Positions 53,045-61,029 of a stretch of 64,000 nt of DNA are shown piece after piece. Made by a program: the position numbers and the translations under genes. This DNA comes from Paenibacillus gyeongsangnamensis (GTDB lineage Bacteria; Bacillota; Bacilli; Paenibacillales; NBRC-103111): positions 62,001 to 126,000 of the forward strand of contig NZ_JAQAGZ010000019.1 in assembly GCF_027533625.1 (NCBI RefSeq). Direction: 5' to 3'. Under the pieces are notes generated by a model, which ran no database searches, was not told the origin of the DNA, and worked only from the letters and a program-made list of their open reading frames with translations. Position 1 is the stretch's first letter, and each line of letters begins with the position of its first letter.

Positions 53045-53914
53045 TCAGGGAAGATATTTTTTTTCGGCCTTCTTAAGCTCCTCCGCCCCTTGAAGTCTGA
53101 ACACTTCCTCTACGGTAGCGATCTTGCCTTCCACTTGAACCAGCCCGTTATCCTGAAAAATTTGCCCGGTAACTTTTTTCATAGCGTCTATCGAAGCCCT
53201 GAGATTATGGTTTGCCCAGATCACGAGGCTGATTCCGAGCTCCTGGAACCTGACGGTCGGTGTGGAATAATATTTGGTAGGCACAATCACGACCGGCAAT
53301 CTTCCCCCCCATTCTTTCATAAACGCTTCGATTTCCGAGCTGTCCGATCTTTTGCTGTGAATCAGCACGGCATCGGCCCCCGCCAGACGGTAAGCCTCCG
53401 CGCGCCTAAGAGCCTCTTCAATCCCCCACCCTGTAATAAACGCTTCCACTCTTGCCACAAGCATAAAATCTTCATCGGTTTGTGTATCCTTCATTGCTTT
53501 AATTTTCCCGCAAAATTCATCCATGTCGGCCAGCGGCTGGGCCTTCGCATTAATGAACGAGTTCGTTTTCGGAAACAGCTTATCTTCAATGCAAACGCCT
53601 GCGATTCCGCGCTGCTCCAGCTTTTTAACCAACCGCCTGGCATTGTTGAAGTTTCCATAGCCCGTATCCCCGTCAAGCAAAATCGGGATGGACGTTGCAT
53701 CGCTCATAAATTCCAGAACTTCCAGCACCTGCGTCCAGGAAGCCTCGTTATTATCTCTCACGCCCATGGCAGCAGATATCGATAATCCGCTGGCCCAAAT
53801 TCCTTTAAACCCGGCCTCTTCGACGATTTTTGCTGACAGGCCGTTATGGGCCTCCATGATAAACTCCAGATGTTTCGAGCCGATCATTTGTTTTAGTTGC
53901 TGTGTTTTTTTCAT
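53045..53914 (-). CDS. pepM: Phosphoenolpyruvate mutase
   Basis: A 289-residue member of the isocitrate lyase/PEP mutase superfamily that makes the C-P bond, converting phosphoenolpyruvate to phosphonopyruvate. The diagnostic EDKxxxxxNS motif is present as EDKLFPKTNS (residues 110-119), separating it from PrpB-type lyases. WASGLSISAAMGVRDNNEAS contains the active-site Asp54; DGDTGYGN binds metal. AAGGAG 6 nt before the ATG. This enzyme marks phosphonate biosynthesis. Confidence 0.97.
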   Translation of the reverse strand: MKKTQQLKQMIGSKHLEFIMEAHNGLSAKIVEEAGFKGIWASGLSISAAMGVRDNNEASWTQVLEVLEFMSDATSIPILLDGDTGYGNFNNARRLVKKLEQRGIAGVCIEDKLFPKTNSFINAKAQPLADMDEFCGKIKAMKDTQTDEDFMLVARVEAFITGWGIEEALRRAEAYRLAGADAVLIHSKRSDSSEIEAFMKEWGGRLPVVIVPTKYYSTPTVRFQELGISLVIWANHNLRASIDAMKKVTGQIFQDNGLVQVEGKIATVEEVFRLQGAEELKKAEKKYLP

Positions 53915-53939
53915 TGAAATTCTCCTTATTTTATAAATA

Positions 53940-54692
53940 TCAGGAGTGCAGCCTCCGAATCAGACGCTTGTTTTTCATAATCGTATTCAGCATGGTTTTG
54001 TCGGGCAATTGTTTGAATAACATATGGCCGGGCCTCGAATTGGCTTCAATGAACCAAATGCGGCCGCTCTTCTCTATACCAAGATCAATCCCCAGCTCTC
54101 GAATGGGATGGTGCTTATTGATGGTTGCCGCAATGCTATAGGATAAGGCGGCTATTTTACTCAAGCGGTCATTCGCTTTTCTTCGTTTCCCAAACAGACT
54201 CAAAAGCACTTTGTGCAGCGGCGCTGCGTGCCCTCCTTTATGGTAATTGGTAACAAAACGCTGGGGAGCGGCCACGCGGGCAGCCATTCCGGAAATAACC
54301 CATCCCGATACGGGTTTCTGCATATAAATCCTGGCATCGAAGATCGCGCCCTTGTAGCGGCCCAATTGGAGCCCTCTCTGCACAAGGTATCGTTGGGACG
54401 GCTTCTGGAAGGATTGAATCGCTCTGTATAAGGAACCGGAACCGACCACCTTGCGACTTTGTCCACTGCGAACCTCGTAGCCATTTCGTATTCTTTTCGC
54501 CCGGATGATACCTGTTCCTCCGCTGCCCTTATTGGGCTTGATGAAAATGGTCGAATACGATCTCATCATCCGCAAGGTCCTTGCCGGTGTAATCCAATGC
54601 GTTTCAGGCAAATATTTCCTGAGTGTCGGACGCCCAAGCAGCTCTTTGTGTTTGATCATTTTTCCAATTGTCAAATTTATCCCACTTTTCAT
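53940..54692 (-). CDS. YheC/YheD family ATP-grasp protein (copy 3), first gene of the phosphonate operon
   Basis: About 250 residues. LPETHWITPARTL, IFIKPNKGSGGTGII (nucleotide loop), FDARIYMQKPVSGWVISGM, and LGIDLGIEKSGRIWFIEANS. Start uncertain: the open frame reaches an ATG at 54812, but that ATG lies in the upstream gene's terminator hairpin. ATG 54692 gives the same length as copy 2; ATG 54737 is an alternative. None has a good ribosome site. 25 bp before pepM. Confidence 0.8.
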   Translation of the reverse strand: MKSGINLTIGKMIKHKELLGRPTLRKYLPETHWITPARTLRMMRSYSTIFIKPNKGSGGTGIIRAKRIRNGYEVRSGQSRKVVGSGSLYRAIQSFQKPSQRYLVQRGLQLGRYKGAIFDARIYMQKPVSGWVISGMAARVAAPQRFVTNYHKGGHAAPLHKVLLSLFGKRRKANDRLSKIAALSYSIAATINKHHPIRELGIDLGIEKSGRIWFIEANSRPGHMLFKQLPDKTMLNTIMKNKRLIRRLHS

Positions 54693-54776
54693 GTTTTTAA
54701 TAATTTTATTCAGGCCCTGTCTCTCTTGAAAGGGCATCAATCCGTTTTTATTAAAATTTTTTAAGATTGAACGGGG

Positions 54777-54812
54777 CAAAAAAAACGCCCTGCCTATGAA
54801 GGCAGAGCGCAT
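54777..54812 (-). terminator. Terminator of the DUF202 gene
   Basis: Minus strand CGCTCTGCCTT / AGGCAGGGCG stem followed by TTTTTTTT. Confidence 0.85.
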
Positions 54813-54864
54813 AATTCAAACGCGATGATATCGGCATCCCAATGATGCTCATTCCAATCCTCTT

Positions 54865-55236
54865 TTAAAAAAGCAACAAAACCAAAACTAAAATCACTAA
54901 AGATAAATCAATTAAACCTAGACTCAAAAAAACAATCCATATCGTCAACGAAGATGCTCGGAACGCTTCGTTGTTTATTCCTTCCCGTTTTGCGAAGTAA
55001 TCCCTGGTGGCCAAGGCTAAAACCAATCCGCCGATGATAACAGATCCCACCCCAACAATCAGCGCAATGGTATGTCCCATATGATCATAAGGCGTTGACC
55101 GAAATACTACACCGGCCGCTAAAAAACCGAGCCCTACAATCGCAATTCCGGTCCTTACCCACGCAAGAAATGTTCTTTCATTTGCTAAGTGCTGCTGAAT
55201 ATATTTTGAATCCTTAGTTTGATTCGTGTTCATCAT
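54865..55236 (-). CDS. DUF202 (YidH-like) membrane protein
   Basis: A 123-residue protein, QQHLANERTFLAWVRTGIAI being the DUF202 signature, with three membrane helices. Function unknown. GGGGG precedes ATG 55236 with ATG 55233 directly after it. Confidence 0.87.
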   Translation of the reverse strand: MMNTNQTKDSKYIQQHLANERTFLAWVRTGIAIVGLGFLAAGVVFRSTPYDHMGHTIALIVGVGSVIIGGLVLALATRDYFAKREGINNEAFRASSLTIWIVFLSLGLIDLSLVILVLVLLLF

Positions 55237-55442
55237 GATATCCCCCAACAAATTTGGATTGTTGATGCGAGAAAGCTACACCTTTAGGATAACCACAAAT
55301 CTCATGGACAGACGGAAAACGGCAGCCGCTTACGAATACATAACAGAGTGAACTTGTTGCCAGTATGGAAAATGCTGCAAAACTTCTGTGATTTAGTTTG
55401 CGTGCTGCTGCATAGAAAAAACACAACAAGCGAGGAATAAGA

Positions 55443-56894
55443 ATGAAAAAAATGACGCTCATTTTGTCCGTTGCTCTCGCCACCACACTTTCATGTACGG
55501 AAGCTCCTGTATTAGCGGAATCCTTCACAGACATACCGCCTTCCAGTTCATATCTCCCCTATATTGATGATTTAAAGAAATTCGGTATCGTCGACGGGAT
55601 AGGTCAAGGTTTATTTGGTCCGGAACAGACGTTGACCCGCGCCCAGTTTGCAAAATTTCTGTCAGCTGCTTTTCAATTAAAAGATAACGGCAATCCGGTG
55701 CCGTTTACGGACATTCAAGGGCATTGGTCTGCACCTTATGTACGCGCCGCTTATCAAGCCGGGATCATAGACGGCACCTCGGATACGATATTTTCACCCG
55801 ATAAACCCGTTAAACGCGAAGAAGCCTCTGCCATGGTCTGGCGTTATGCCAAAAAAAGCGGACAGTCCCCCGGTCCTGTTCTGAACTTCCGTGAAAAACC
55901 CGACAACTGGGCGGTAGAAGCGATTAGCAGTGTGATTGCCCGCGGATGGTACGGTGCGGACGTTTCGCAAACCGGTGATGTATGGTCCTATCGGCCGCAG
56001 GAACTGATGACACGCCAGGAAATGGCCGCATTGCTCGATTTATCGATCAAGACGGTACCCGGCAGTCCGAACAAAACCGCTGCAGCCGCGGGAAAACCGA
56101 AGTATAATGCCACCTGGCTTTGGAATAGCGATTCGCTTCTGCAGAAAAAAGACGAGGTGTTCCAGTTTCTCCAGCAAAACAAAATCAACCTCGTTTTTCT
56201 GCAGATTGATCCGGATATGTCTTCAAACGAATACGCGGATTTTATTTCGAAAGCCGGTGCTCTTGGCATTGAGGTTCATGCCTTGGGGGGAGCACCCAAT
56301 TGGATATTGCCTGAAAACCAGATTAAAATGTACAAGCTGATCGATTGGGTCAAAAACTACAATAACAAAGTCCAGGCCAATCAACAGTTCAAAGGAATCC
56401 ATCTCGACGTGGAGCCGTTCGTTATGCCGGTATGGTATCAGAACACGGATACGATGCTTGGGTTATGGAGAGATACGGTAAGCGGCTTCGTTGATGAGAT
56501 CAAAAAAGATTCCCCTCATTTAACCGTAGGGGCCGATTTACCGGTATGGCTCGACAAGTTCAATGTGCCGGATGGACATGGCGGACGTACGACCTTATCC
56601 GAATGGATGATTCAAGAGCTTGATCAAACGACCCTGATGGCTTATCGGGACAATTCGAACGATATTCTCAGCAGTGTCGCAACTAAAATGGATGAGGCGG
56701 ACAAAGACGGCAAATCCATTATTGTCTCTGTTGAAACGAAGCCGAGCAGCGAAGGGCCCATTACCTTTTATAATAAAGGACAGACGCTAATGATGCAGGA
56801 GCTCGGGAAAGTAATCGATACTCTCCAAAGCCGCGCCTCCTACACGGGGTATGCCGTACACGATTACGAGAGCTGGACCCGCTTGAAGAAGTAG
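55443..56894 (+). CDS. SLH-domain surface protein with TIM-barrel-like C-terminal domain
   Basis: A 483-residue secreted protein. Signal peptide 1-26, then three SLH repeats (about 27-190; openings SFTDIPPSSSYLPYI, FTDIQGHWSAPYV, FREKPDNWAVEAI) that bind secondary cell wall polymer. The C-terminal 280 residues (NATWLWNS, VFLQIDPDM, GIHLDVEPF, TVGADLPVWLDKF, TLMAYRDN) look like a glycosidase-type TIM barrel, with HLDVEP as possible acidic active site. Cell-surface hydrolase of unknown substrate. Confidence 0.85.
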   Translation: MKKMTLILSVALATTLSCTEAPVLAESFTDIPPSSSYLPYIDDLKKFGIVDGIGQGLFGPEQTLTRAQFAKFLSAAFQLKDNGNPVPFTDIQGHWSAPYVRAAYQAGIIDGTSDTIFSPDKPVKREEASAMVWRYAKKSGQSPGPVLNFREKPDNWAVEAISSVIARGWYGADVSQTGDVWSYRPQELMTRQEMAALLDLSIKTVPGSPNKTAAAAGKPKYNATWLWNSDSLLQKKDEVFQFLQQNKINLVFLQIDPDMSSNEYADFISKAGALGIEVHALGGAPNWILPENQIKMYKLIDWVKNYNNKVQANQQFKGIHLDVEPFVMPVWYQNTDTMLGLWRDTVSGFVDEIKKDSPHLTVGADLPVWLDKFNVPDGHGGRTTLSEWMIQELDQTTLMAYRDNSNDILSSVATKMDEADKDGKSIIVSVETKPSSEGPITFYNKGQTLMMQELGKVIDTLQSRASYTGYAVHDYESWTRLKK

Positions 56895-56900
56895 TATGCC

Positions 56901-57001
56901 AGGATAAACGGCTACGCCGTCCTTGTATTATGAGGACCAGCGCGTTTACCAAGGTTGATGCGAAGCTATAAGTTACGGAAACTTATAAAGTCTTATCAAC
57001 G
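56901..57001 (+). repeat. Terminator-associated two-hairpin repeat, copy D (full length)
   Basis: Same 101-bp structure as copies B and C; the first loop reads CCTTGT-ATT-ATGAGG, weakening one stem. Right end 2-5 bp from a strong bidirectional terminator. It starts 6 bp after the SLH gene stop. Confidence 0.85.
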
Positions 57002-57003
57002 AA

Positions 57004-57042
57004 CAAAAAACCAGCATTTTTTCAAAAAATGCTGGTTTTTAA
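57004..57042. terminator. Bidirectional terminator
   Basis: AAACCAGCATTTTTT-C-AAAAAATGCTGGTTT, a perfect 15-bp stem, then TTTAATTAA. It serves the convergent SLH and 57043 genes. Confidence 0.9.
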
Positions 57043-57741
57043 TTAATCTCGGAGATCTATTGAACCGCTGCCATGCGGATCGTTAGTTGTTAAATGAGCC
57101 ACGGGGGCTCCCATTGGATTAAAACCTTGGATATCGTAGGGAGGTTCCGCTGAAGAAGGAAGAAATGCGAACCAAATCGCATGCCCAGCTTCCGCACCGG
57201 CAAGTTTGGCGGTGTATTGTCCGGATCCTGCACCACCTGCGGTAACGATGATACTCTTAACGGATGCATCCAGAATATCACCGAACACCATAGGGAAAGG
57301 GGAATTGTTCACTCTCGGCATTATCATATAATTTAACGCTGACTTGGGTGATTTAGGATTCTTGTTTCCACCGATTCCATATCCTCCGCCCCAAACCCAT
57401 TTCCATCCAAACCACGCTTTCCGTACGTACTCTACTTGAAGATCGCTTCCTTCTTGCCCGGTAAAGCGCTTGATGAATAGAAGGACGCCTCCTTCCAATG
57501 GTTCTCGATGAATGACCTGCATGAATGGAAAATGCCGGAACTTTTGAACGGCTTCATCTGGAGTCCTGCCCAGTGGAATGCGAATCGTTTCGTTCAGCCC
57601 TATGGCATGCGACATCCGCCAGTCTGCGAATCCTCCAGGCAGTTCATCAGCCATCGAAATGGCAAAAAGTAACACCATGCCTATAATAATAGCCCCGATA
57701 CCCATCCAAACGGGCCGAAATCTCCTGCCCCGAACCTGCAT
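57043..57741 (-). CDS. Hypothetical membrane-anchored protein
   Basis: A 232-residue protein with one N-terminal helix (about 12-30) and an extracellular domain containing Gly-rich segments (VWGGGYGIGGNK) and Asn/Pro-rich C-terminus. No family recognised. Confidence 0.6.
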   Translation of the reverse strand: MQVRGRRFRPVWMGIGAIIIGMVLLFAISMADELPGGFADWRMSHAIGLNETIRIPLGRTPDEAVQKFRHFPFMQVIHREPLEGGVLLFIKRFTGQEGSDLQVEYVRKAWFGWKWVWGGGYGIGGNKNPKSPKSALNYMIMPRVNNSPFPMVFGDILDASVKSIIVTAGGAGSGQYTAKLAGAEAGHAIWFAFLPSSAEPPYDIQGFNPMGAPVAHLTTNDPHGSGSIDLRD

Positions 57742-58103
57742 GTTTCTCCACCCCGTTCATGGTTACAAAATTATCATACCAAAATTTGGACGACGAGGCC
57801 ATTGGTTGTCCTTCCCGCATGTATGACATTAAAAGATAAATATCAGTGGGAATAGAATGTCAACGAGAGAAACATATCATTTATATCAAATAGTTGAAAA
57901 TACTAGAATTGGGGAAATATCTATTACACGCTTAATCTCCGAGACATATAAATATACTGTACCACTTAAAATAACCAACTAGATATATATAAAGGAGGGA
58001 CACACACCATGGATTAGCTTAGTTTTACTTGGCTTACACAGGTAGAAATACTAGATTTACTAGACAAACAGGCTTCTACCTTAATAGAAGAGAGGTTAAG
58101 TAA
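57742..58103. other. Intergenic region with an amber-interrupted leader ORF
   Basis: AT-rich. Contains a strong GGAGGG, followed by an ATG-GAT-TAG and an otherwise open 36-codon frame (58009-58119), detailed separately. A GGTAGAA / TTCTACC inverted repeat lies at 58041-58080. Confidence 0.6.
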
Positions 58104-58119
58104 ATGCTACATGATTTAA
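58009..58119 (+). other. Leader ORF with in-frame amber at codon 3
   Basis: AAAGGAGGG lies 9 nt before ATG-GAT-TAG. Beyond the TAG the frame encodes LSFTWLTQVEILDLLDKQ and more, ending in TAA that overlaps the start of the transporter gene in another frame. As it stands only a two-residue peptide is made. Either a ruined small gene or a start-stop regulatory device for the transporter. Confidence 0.5.
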
Positions 58120-59462
58120 TGATACCCATTACGGTATTGGCTTTTTTATGCACCATATCTTTTATTTTCTGGCGTCCTCATGTGAATGAAGCCATACCTG
58201 CAACGATGGGTGCAATTGTGGTTCTTCTTAGCGGAAGTGTTTCTTTAACGGATTTAGGAGTCATAACCGAAACCATAGGCGGAGCTGCCATCACCATTAT
58301 GGCAACGATCGTCATGGCGATTGTATTGGAAAGCTTCGGTTTCTTTAATTGGGCAGCCGAACAATTGTTGGAACGAGCTAGAGGATCCGGCATCCGATTA
58401 TTCTGGCTCACAAACTTATTTTGTTTTCTCATGACCCTTTTCGTTAACAACGATGGCAGCATTCTTATCACAACACCGATTCTGTTAATGCTGCTTCAAC
58501 ACCTGGGGCTTAAAAACCATCAAAAGATCCCTTATTTACTATCCGGCGCCCTAATCGCAACAGCTTCAAGCGCCCCCATTGGAGTAAGCAATATTGTGAA
58601 CTTGATTGCCTTAAAAATTGTTCACATGGACTTGTACATGCACACGGCGATGATGTTCGTTCCCGCTTCGCTCGGGCTGGTGTTCCTAACGTTCCTGCTG
58701 TTTGCCACATTCTATAAGACCCTCCCGCGTCGACTCCCCGAGGTTAAGCAAGGAATCTGGAATCATTCCCCCAAATCGGGATATCACCCGTTAAAAGATG
58801 CAGACACTACACTCATCCCCAGAGAAAATCGAACCAAATTCATGCGTAATATTTTGATATTTGTTTTTTGCGTGCGGGTAAGCCTCTTCGCAGCTTCCTA
58901 CATCCACTTTCCGGTTCCGTTAATGGCTGTTTTCGGCTCCCTATTCTTATTAGCGTGGCGCTGGTATCATTTGAAAATTTCTCCTGCCGATATGATTAAA
59001 AAAACACCATGGTATATCCTCATATTTGCCTTCAGCATGTACGTGATTATCTACGGTTTAAATAACATCGGATTAACTCATTGGCTTATCCATTTCATGC
59101 AGCCGCTTGTCTCTGGCAGCATACTTCACGCGAGTGTCATGATGGGTATTCTCTTGTCCATTCTGTCGAATTTTTTCAACAACCATCCTGCCTTGATGGT
59201 CGGAACTCTTACCCTAACGAACATGGGGCTGGATCCTCTTACCTTGAAAATTTCTTACCTGGCAAGTGTTATTGGCAGCGACGTCGGTTCCCTTCTTTTA
59301 CCCATCGGAACACTGGCTACCTTGATGTGGATGCACATTCTTAAGAAAGGTAAAGTCAAAATAAGCTGGAAAGAATACTTGAAAGTAACTTCCACCGTCA
59401 TCCCGATCACTGTAATTTTCACATTAGTCCTTCTGGCATACTGGGTTCAATGGATTTTTTAA
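58104..59462 (+). CDS. ArsB/NhaD-family ion transporter
   Basis: A 452-residue polytopic transporter of the arsenite/sodium-proton (ion transporter) superfamily, about eleven helices. FLMTLFVNNDGSILITTPI and FFNNHPALMVGTL are the two inverted-repeat loops typical of ArsB-like proteins. No ArsR or ArsC genes are adjacent, so arsenite is not assured. The start has only AGAGAGG at 58089-58095 upstream, and the leader ORF overlaps it. Confidence 0.85.
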   Translation: MLHDLMIPITVLAFLCTISFIFWRPHVNEAIPATMGAIVVLLSGSVSLTDLGVITETIGGAAITIMATIVMAIVLESFGFFNWAAEQLLERARGSGIRLFWLTNLFCFLMTLFVNNDGSILITTPILLMLLQHLGLKNHQKIPYLLSGALIATASSAPIGVSNIVNLIALKIVHMDLYMHTAMMFVPASLGLVFLTFLLFATFYKTLPRRLPEVKQGIWNHSPKSGYHPLKDADTTLIPRENRTKFMRNILIFVFCVRVSLFAASYIHFPVPLMAVFGSLFLLAWRWYHLKISPADMIKKTPWYILIFAFSMYVIIYGLNNIGLTHWLIHFMQPLVSGSILHASVMMGILLSILSNFFNNHPALMVGTLTLTNMGLDPLTLKISYLASVIGSDVGSLLLPIGTLATLMWMHILKKGKVKISWKEYLKVTSTVIPITVIFTLVLLAYWVQWIF

Positions 59463-59494
59463 CTCCATTTAAATCAACACAGGGAGGTTAAAAT

Positions 59495-60163
59495 ATGAGT
59501 GATCCTCGCGAGCTTATTGATCAACAAGTGAAAGTAGAGCTTTCAGGGAACAATGTCTTCACTGGAAAATTAATCGATCTGGGATTGGATCTGATGGTTC
59601 TTTTTCATGAACAGCGGTACCTTTATATTCCATTGGTCCATGTACAGAACCTGAAAAAAAGCAATTCGCAGTCGAATGATGAAACCGCCAATCTAACGAA
59701 AGGACCGATTGATTCTCATAACGAGAGCATCACACTCCGAAATATCTTAGACCATGCGAAAGGACTTTTTGCAGAGATTTATGTAACGGGAAACAAATCC
59801 ATCCATGGCTATATAACCAGTGTTATGAATGACTACTTCGTCTTCTACTCCCCTGTTTACAAAGGTACGTTTGTCTCCATGAACCATTTGAAATGGTTGA
59901 TTCCATATCATCCTGACCAAGTCCCCTATTCCCTTAGCAACCAATCCCTGCCTGTAAATCCTGTCCATATTCCTTTATCCCGAACGTTTGAAGAACAATG
60001 TAAACGACTCGAAGGAAATTTAGTTGTTTTTGATCTTGGAGATCATCCCAATAAAATAGGCGTGCTTCAAAAGGCAGGCATCCAGTTCATGAAACTTGTA
60101 AATGCCAGTGGAGATGAGGTGCTCTTGGGAACACATCATTTAAAAACGGTATATATTCCATAA
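59495..60163 (+). CDS. DUF2642-like protein, probably spore coat related
   Basis: A 222-residue protein made of two Sm-like beta-barrel repeats: DQQVKVELSGNNVFTGKLID (start) and AEIYVTGNKSIHGYITSV (about residue 95), similar to DUF2642/YuzF small spore proteins. No signal peptide. GGGAGG precedes the ATG. 32 bp after the transporter gene, likely same transcript. Confidence 0.6.
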   Translation: MSDPRELIDQQVKVELSGNNVFTGKLIDLGLDLMVLFHEQRYLYIPLVHVQNLKKSNSQSNDETANLTKGPIDSHNESITLRNILDHAKGLFAEIYVTGNKSIHGYITSVMNDYFVFYSPVYKGTFVSMNHLKWLIPYHPDQVPYSLSNQSLPVNPVHIPLSRTFEEQCKRLEGNLVVFDLGDHPNKIGVLQKAGIQFMKLVNASGDEVLLGTHHLKTVYIP

Positions 60164-60346
60164 AAAAAACGACCTTCCATAACAGAAAGTCGTTCGAAAA
60201 GGTATAAGCAACGTACACCACAATTATATGTGAACAGGGTATAAAAAGCTTGGGCATTTTATACTTTATCGCTAAAAAGAAGGCTCCATTTTGAGAGCAT
60301 TAGAAAGCAGCATTTGAAATGGAAATAGTCGTTGACTTCAGCATTT

Positions 60347-60391
60347 AAAAAGCGATCAGGTGATTAATAATAATCACCGATCGCTTTTTTT
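60347..60391. terminator. Strong bidirectional terminator
   Basis: AAAAAGCGATC ... GATCGCTTTTTTT with GGTGATT/AATCACC inner stem. A weaker hairpin (AACGAC ... GTCGTT) precedes it at 60168-60193. Confidence 0.85.
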
Positions 60392-60396
60392 GATCA

Positions 60397-60866
60397 TTAT
60401 TTTTGATGATTAATTACTTTAAGCAAATCATTAATTGTACTTACATGCAAACCTTCGTGATACATTGCGAAACCTATAACTTCGCCAGCGGTTTCAAATT
60501 TAAAATCACGAATTTGAAGTGGAGATCCTAATTGTTCGTCTATTCTATTCCCGAAAGTTTCATTAAGATCATTCAATTGTTTCTTTAACAAATCAACCAG
60601 TTCTGCTTTAGAAGGTGGGGTTGTAGACCAGTCGGAAGGTCTTGTGCCGCCTTTAAAGAGATCCGTGAATTCCTGTGGAATTAATGATTTTCCATCAATA
60701 CGCGTAAACACCAAGGAATTCAGGGTTGAAATCATATGATTTCCATCTTATCGTATTGTTGAATTGGTGGTTGAACATCGAAAAGATCTTCATGGATGGA
60801 TTCAATTTTTCCAAGTGTCATTTGTCGAACAATGTTAAACGTGTTTAATATCGCATGGGAAGCCAT
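60397..60866 (-). pseudogene. DinB-family gene broken by a frameshift
   Basis: The start ATG at 60866 (GGAGG upstream) reads 44 residues beginning MASHAILNTFNIVRQMTLGK and ending in a TGA at 60732. The -1 frame then continues DGNHMISTLNSLVFTRIDGK and TRPSDWSTTPPSKAEL to 60397, matching the second half of DinB_2 proteins. The join region lacks part of the usual W-N-G-N-H segment, so a small indel broke the gene. The product is a thiol-transferase-like metal protein family. Confidence 0.75.
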
Positions 60867-60980
60867 TTTGTATCGTCCTCCGTTAGATAAATTAGATATT
60901 CCACTTAAAAATTCTAACTTATGATGATAATGGAATCAAATTTACGTTTGGACGAAAGCTCTCTCGATATTTCAACTAAA

Positions 60981-61010
60981 GAAAAAAGGACAAGCTCGTA
61001 AGCCTGTCCT
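60981..61010 (-). terminator. Terminator of the 61-kb gene
   Basis: Minus strand AGGACAGGCT-TACG-AGCTTGTCCT, then TTTTTTC. Confidence 0.8.
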
Positions 61011-61029
61011 CGGTACTGCGAACCCGAAT

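Noticed and set aside
53045..53914. Annotation as methylisocitrate lyase or isocitrate lyase
   Set aside because: The EDKxxxxxNS motif and the adjacent phosphonopyruvate decarboxylase gene identify PEP mutase.
54693..54812. Start of the third YheC/D gene at 54812
   Set aside because: That ATG and the next codons are the stem of the DUF202 gene terminator, so the longer N-terminus is unlikely to be translated.
58015..58017. Pyrrolysine or amber readthrough in the leader ORF
   Set aside because: No pyl genes or tRNA seen, and the peptide has no recognised family.
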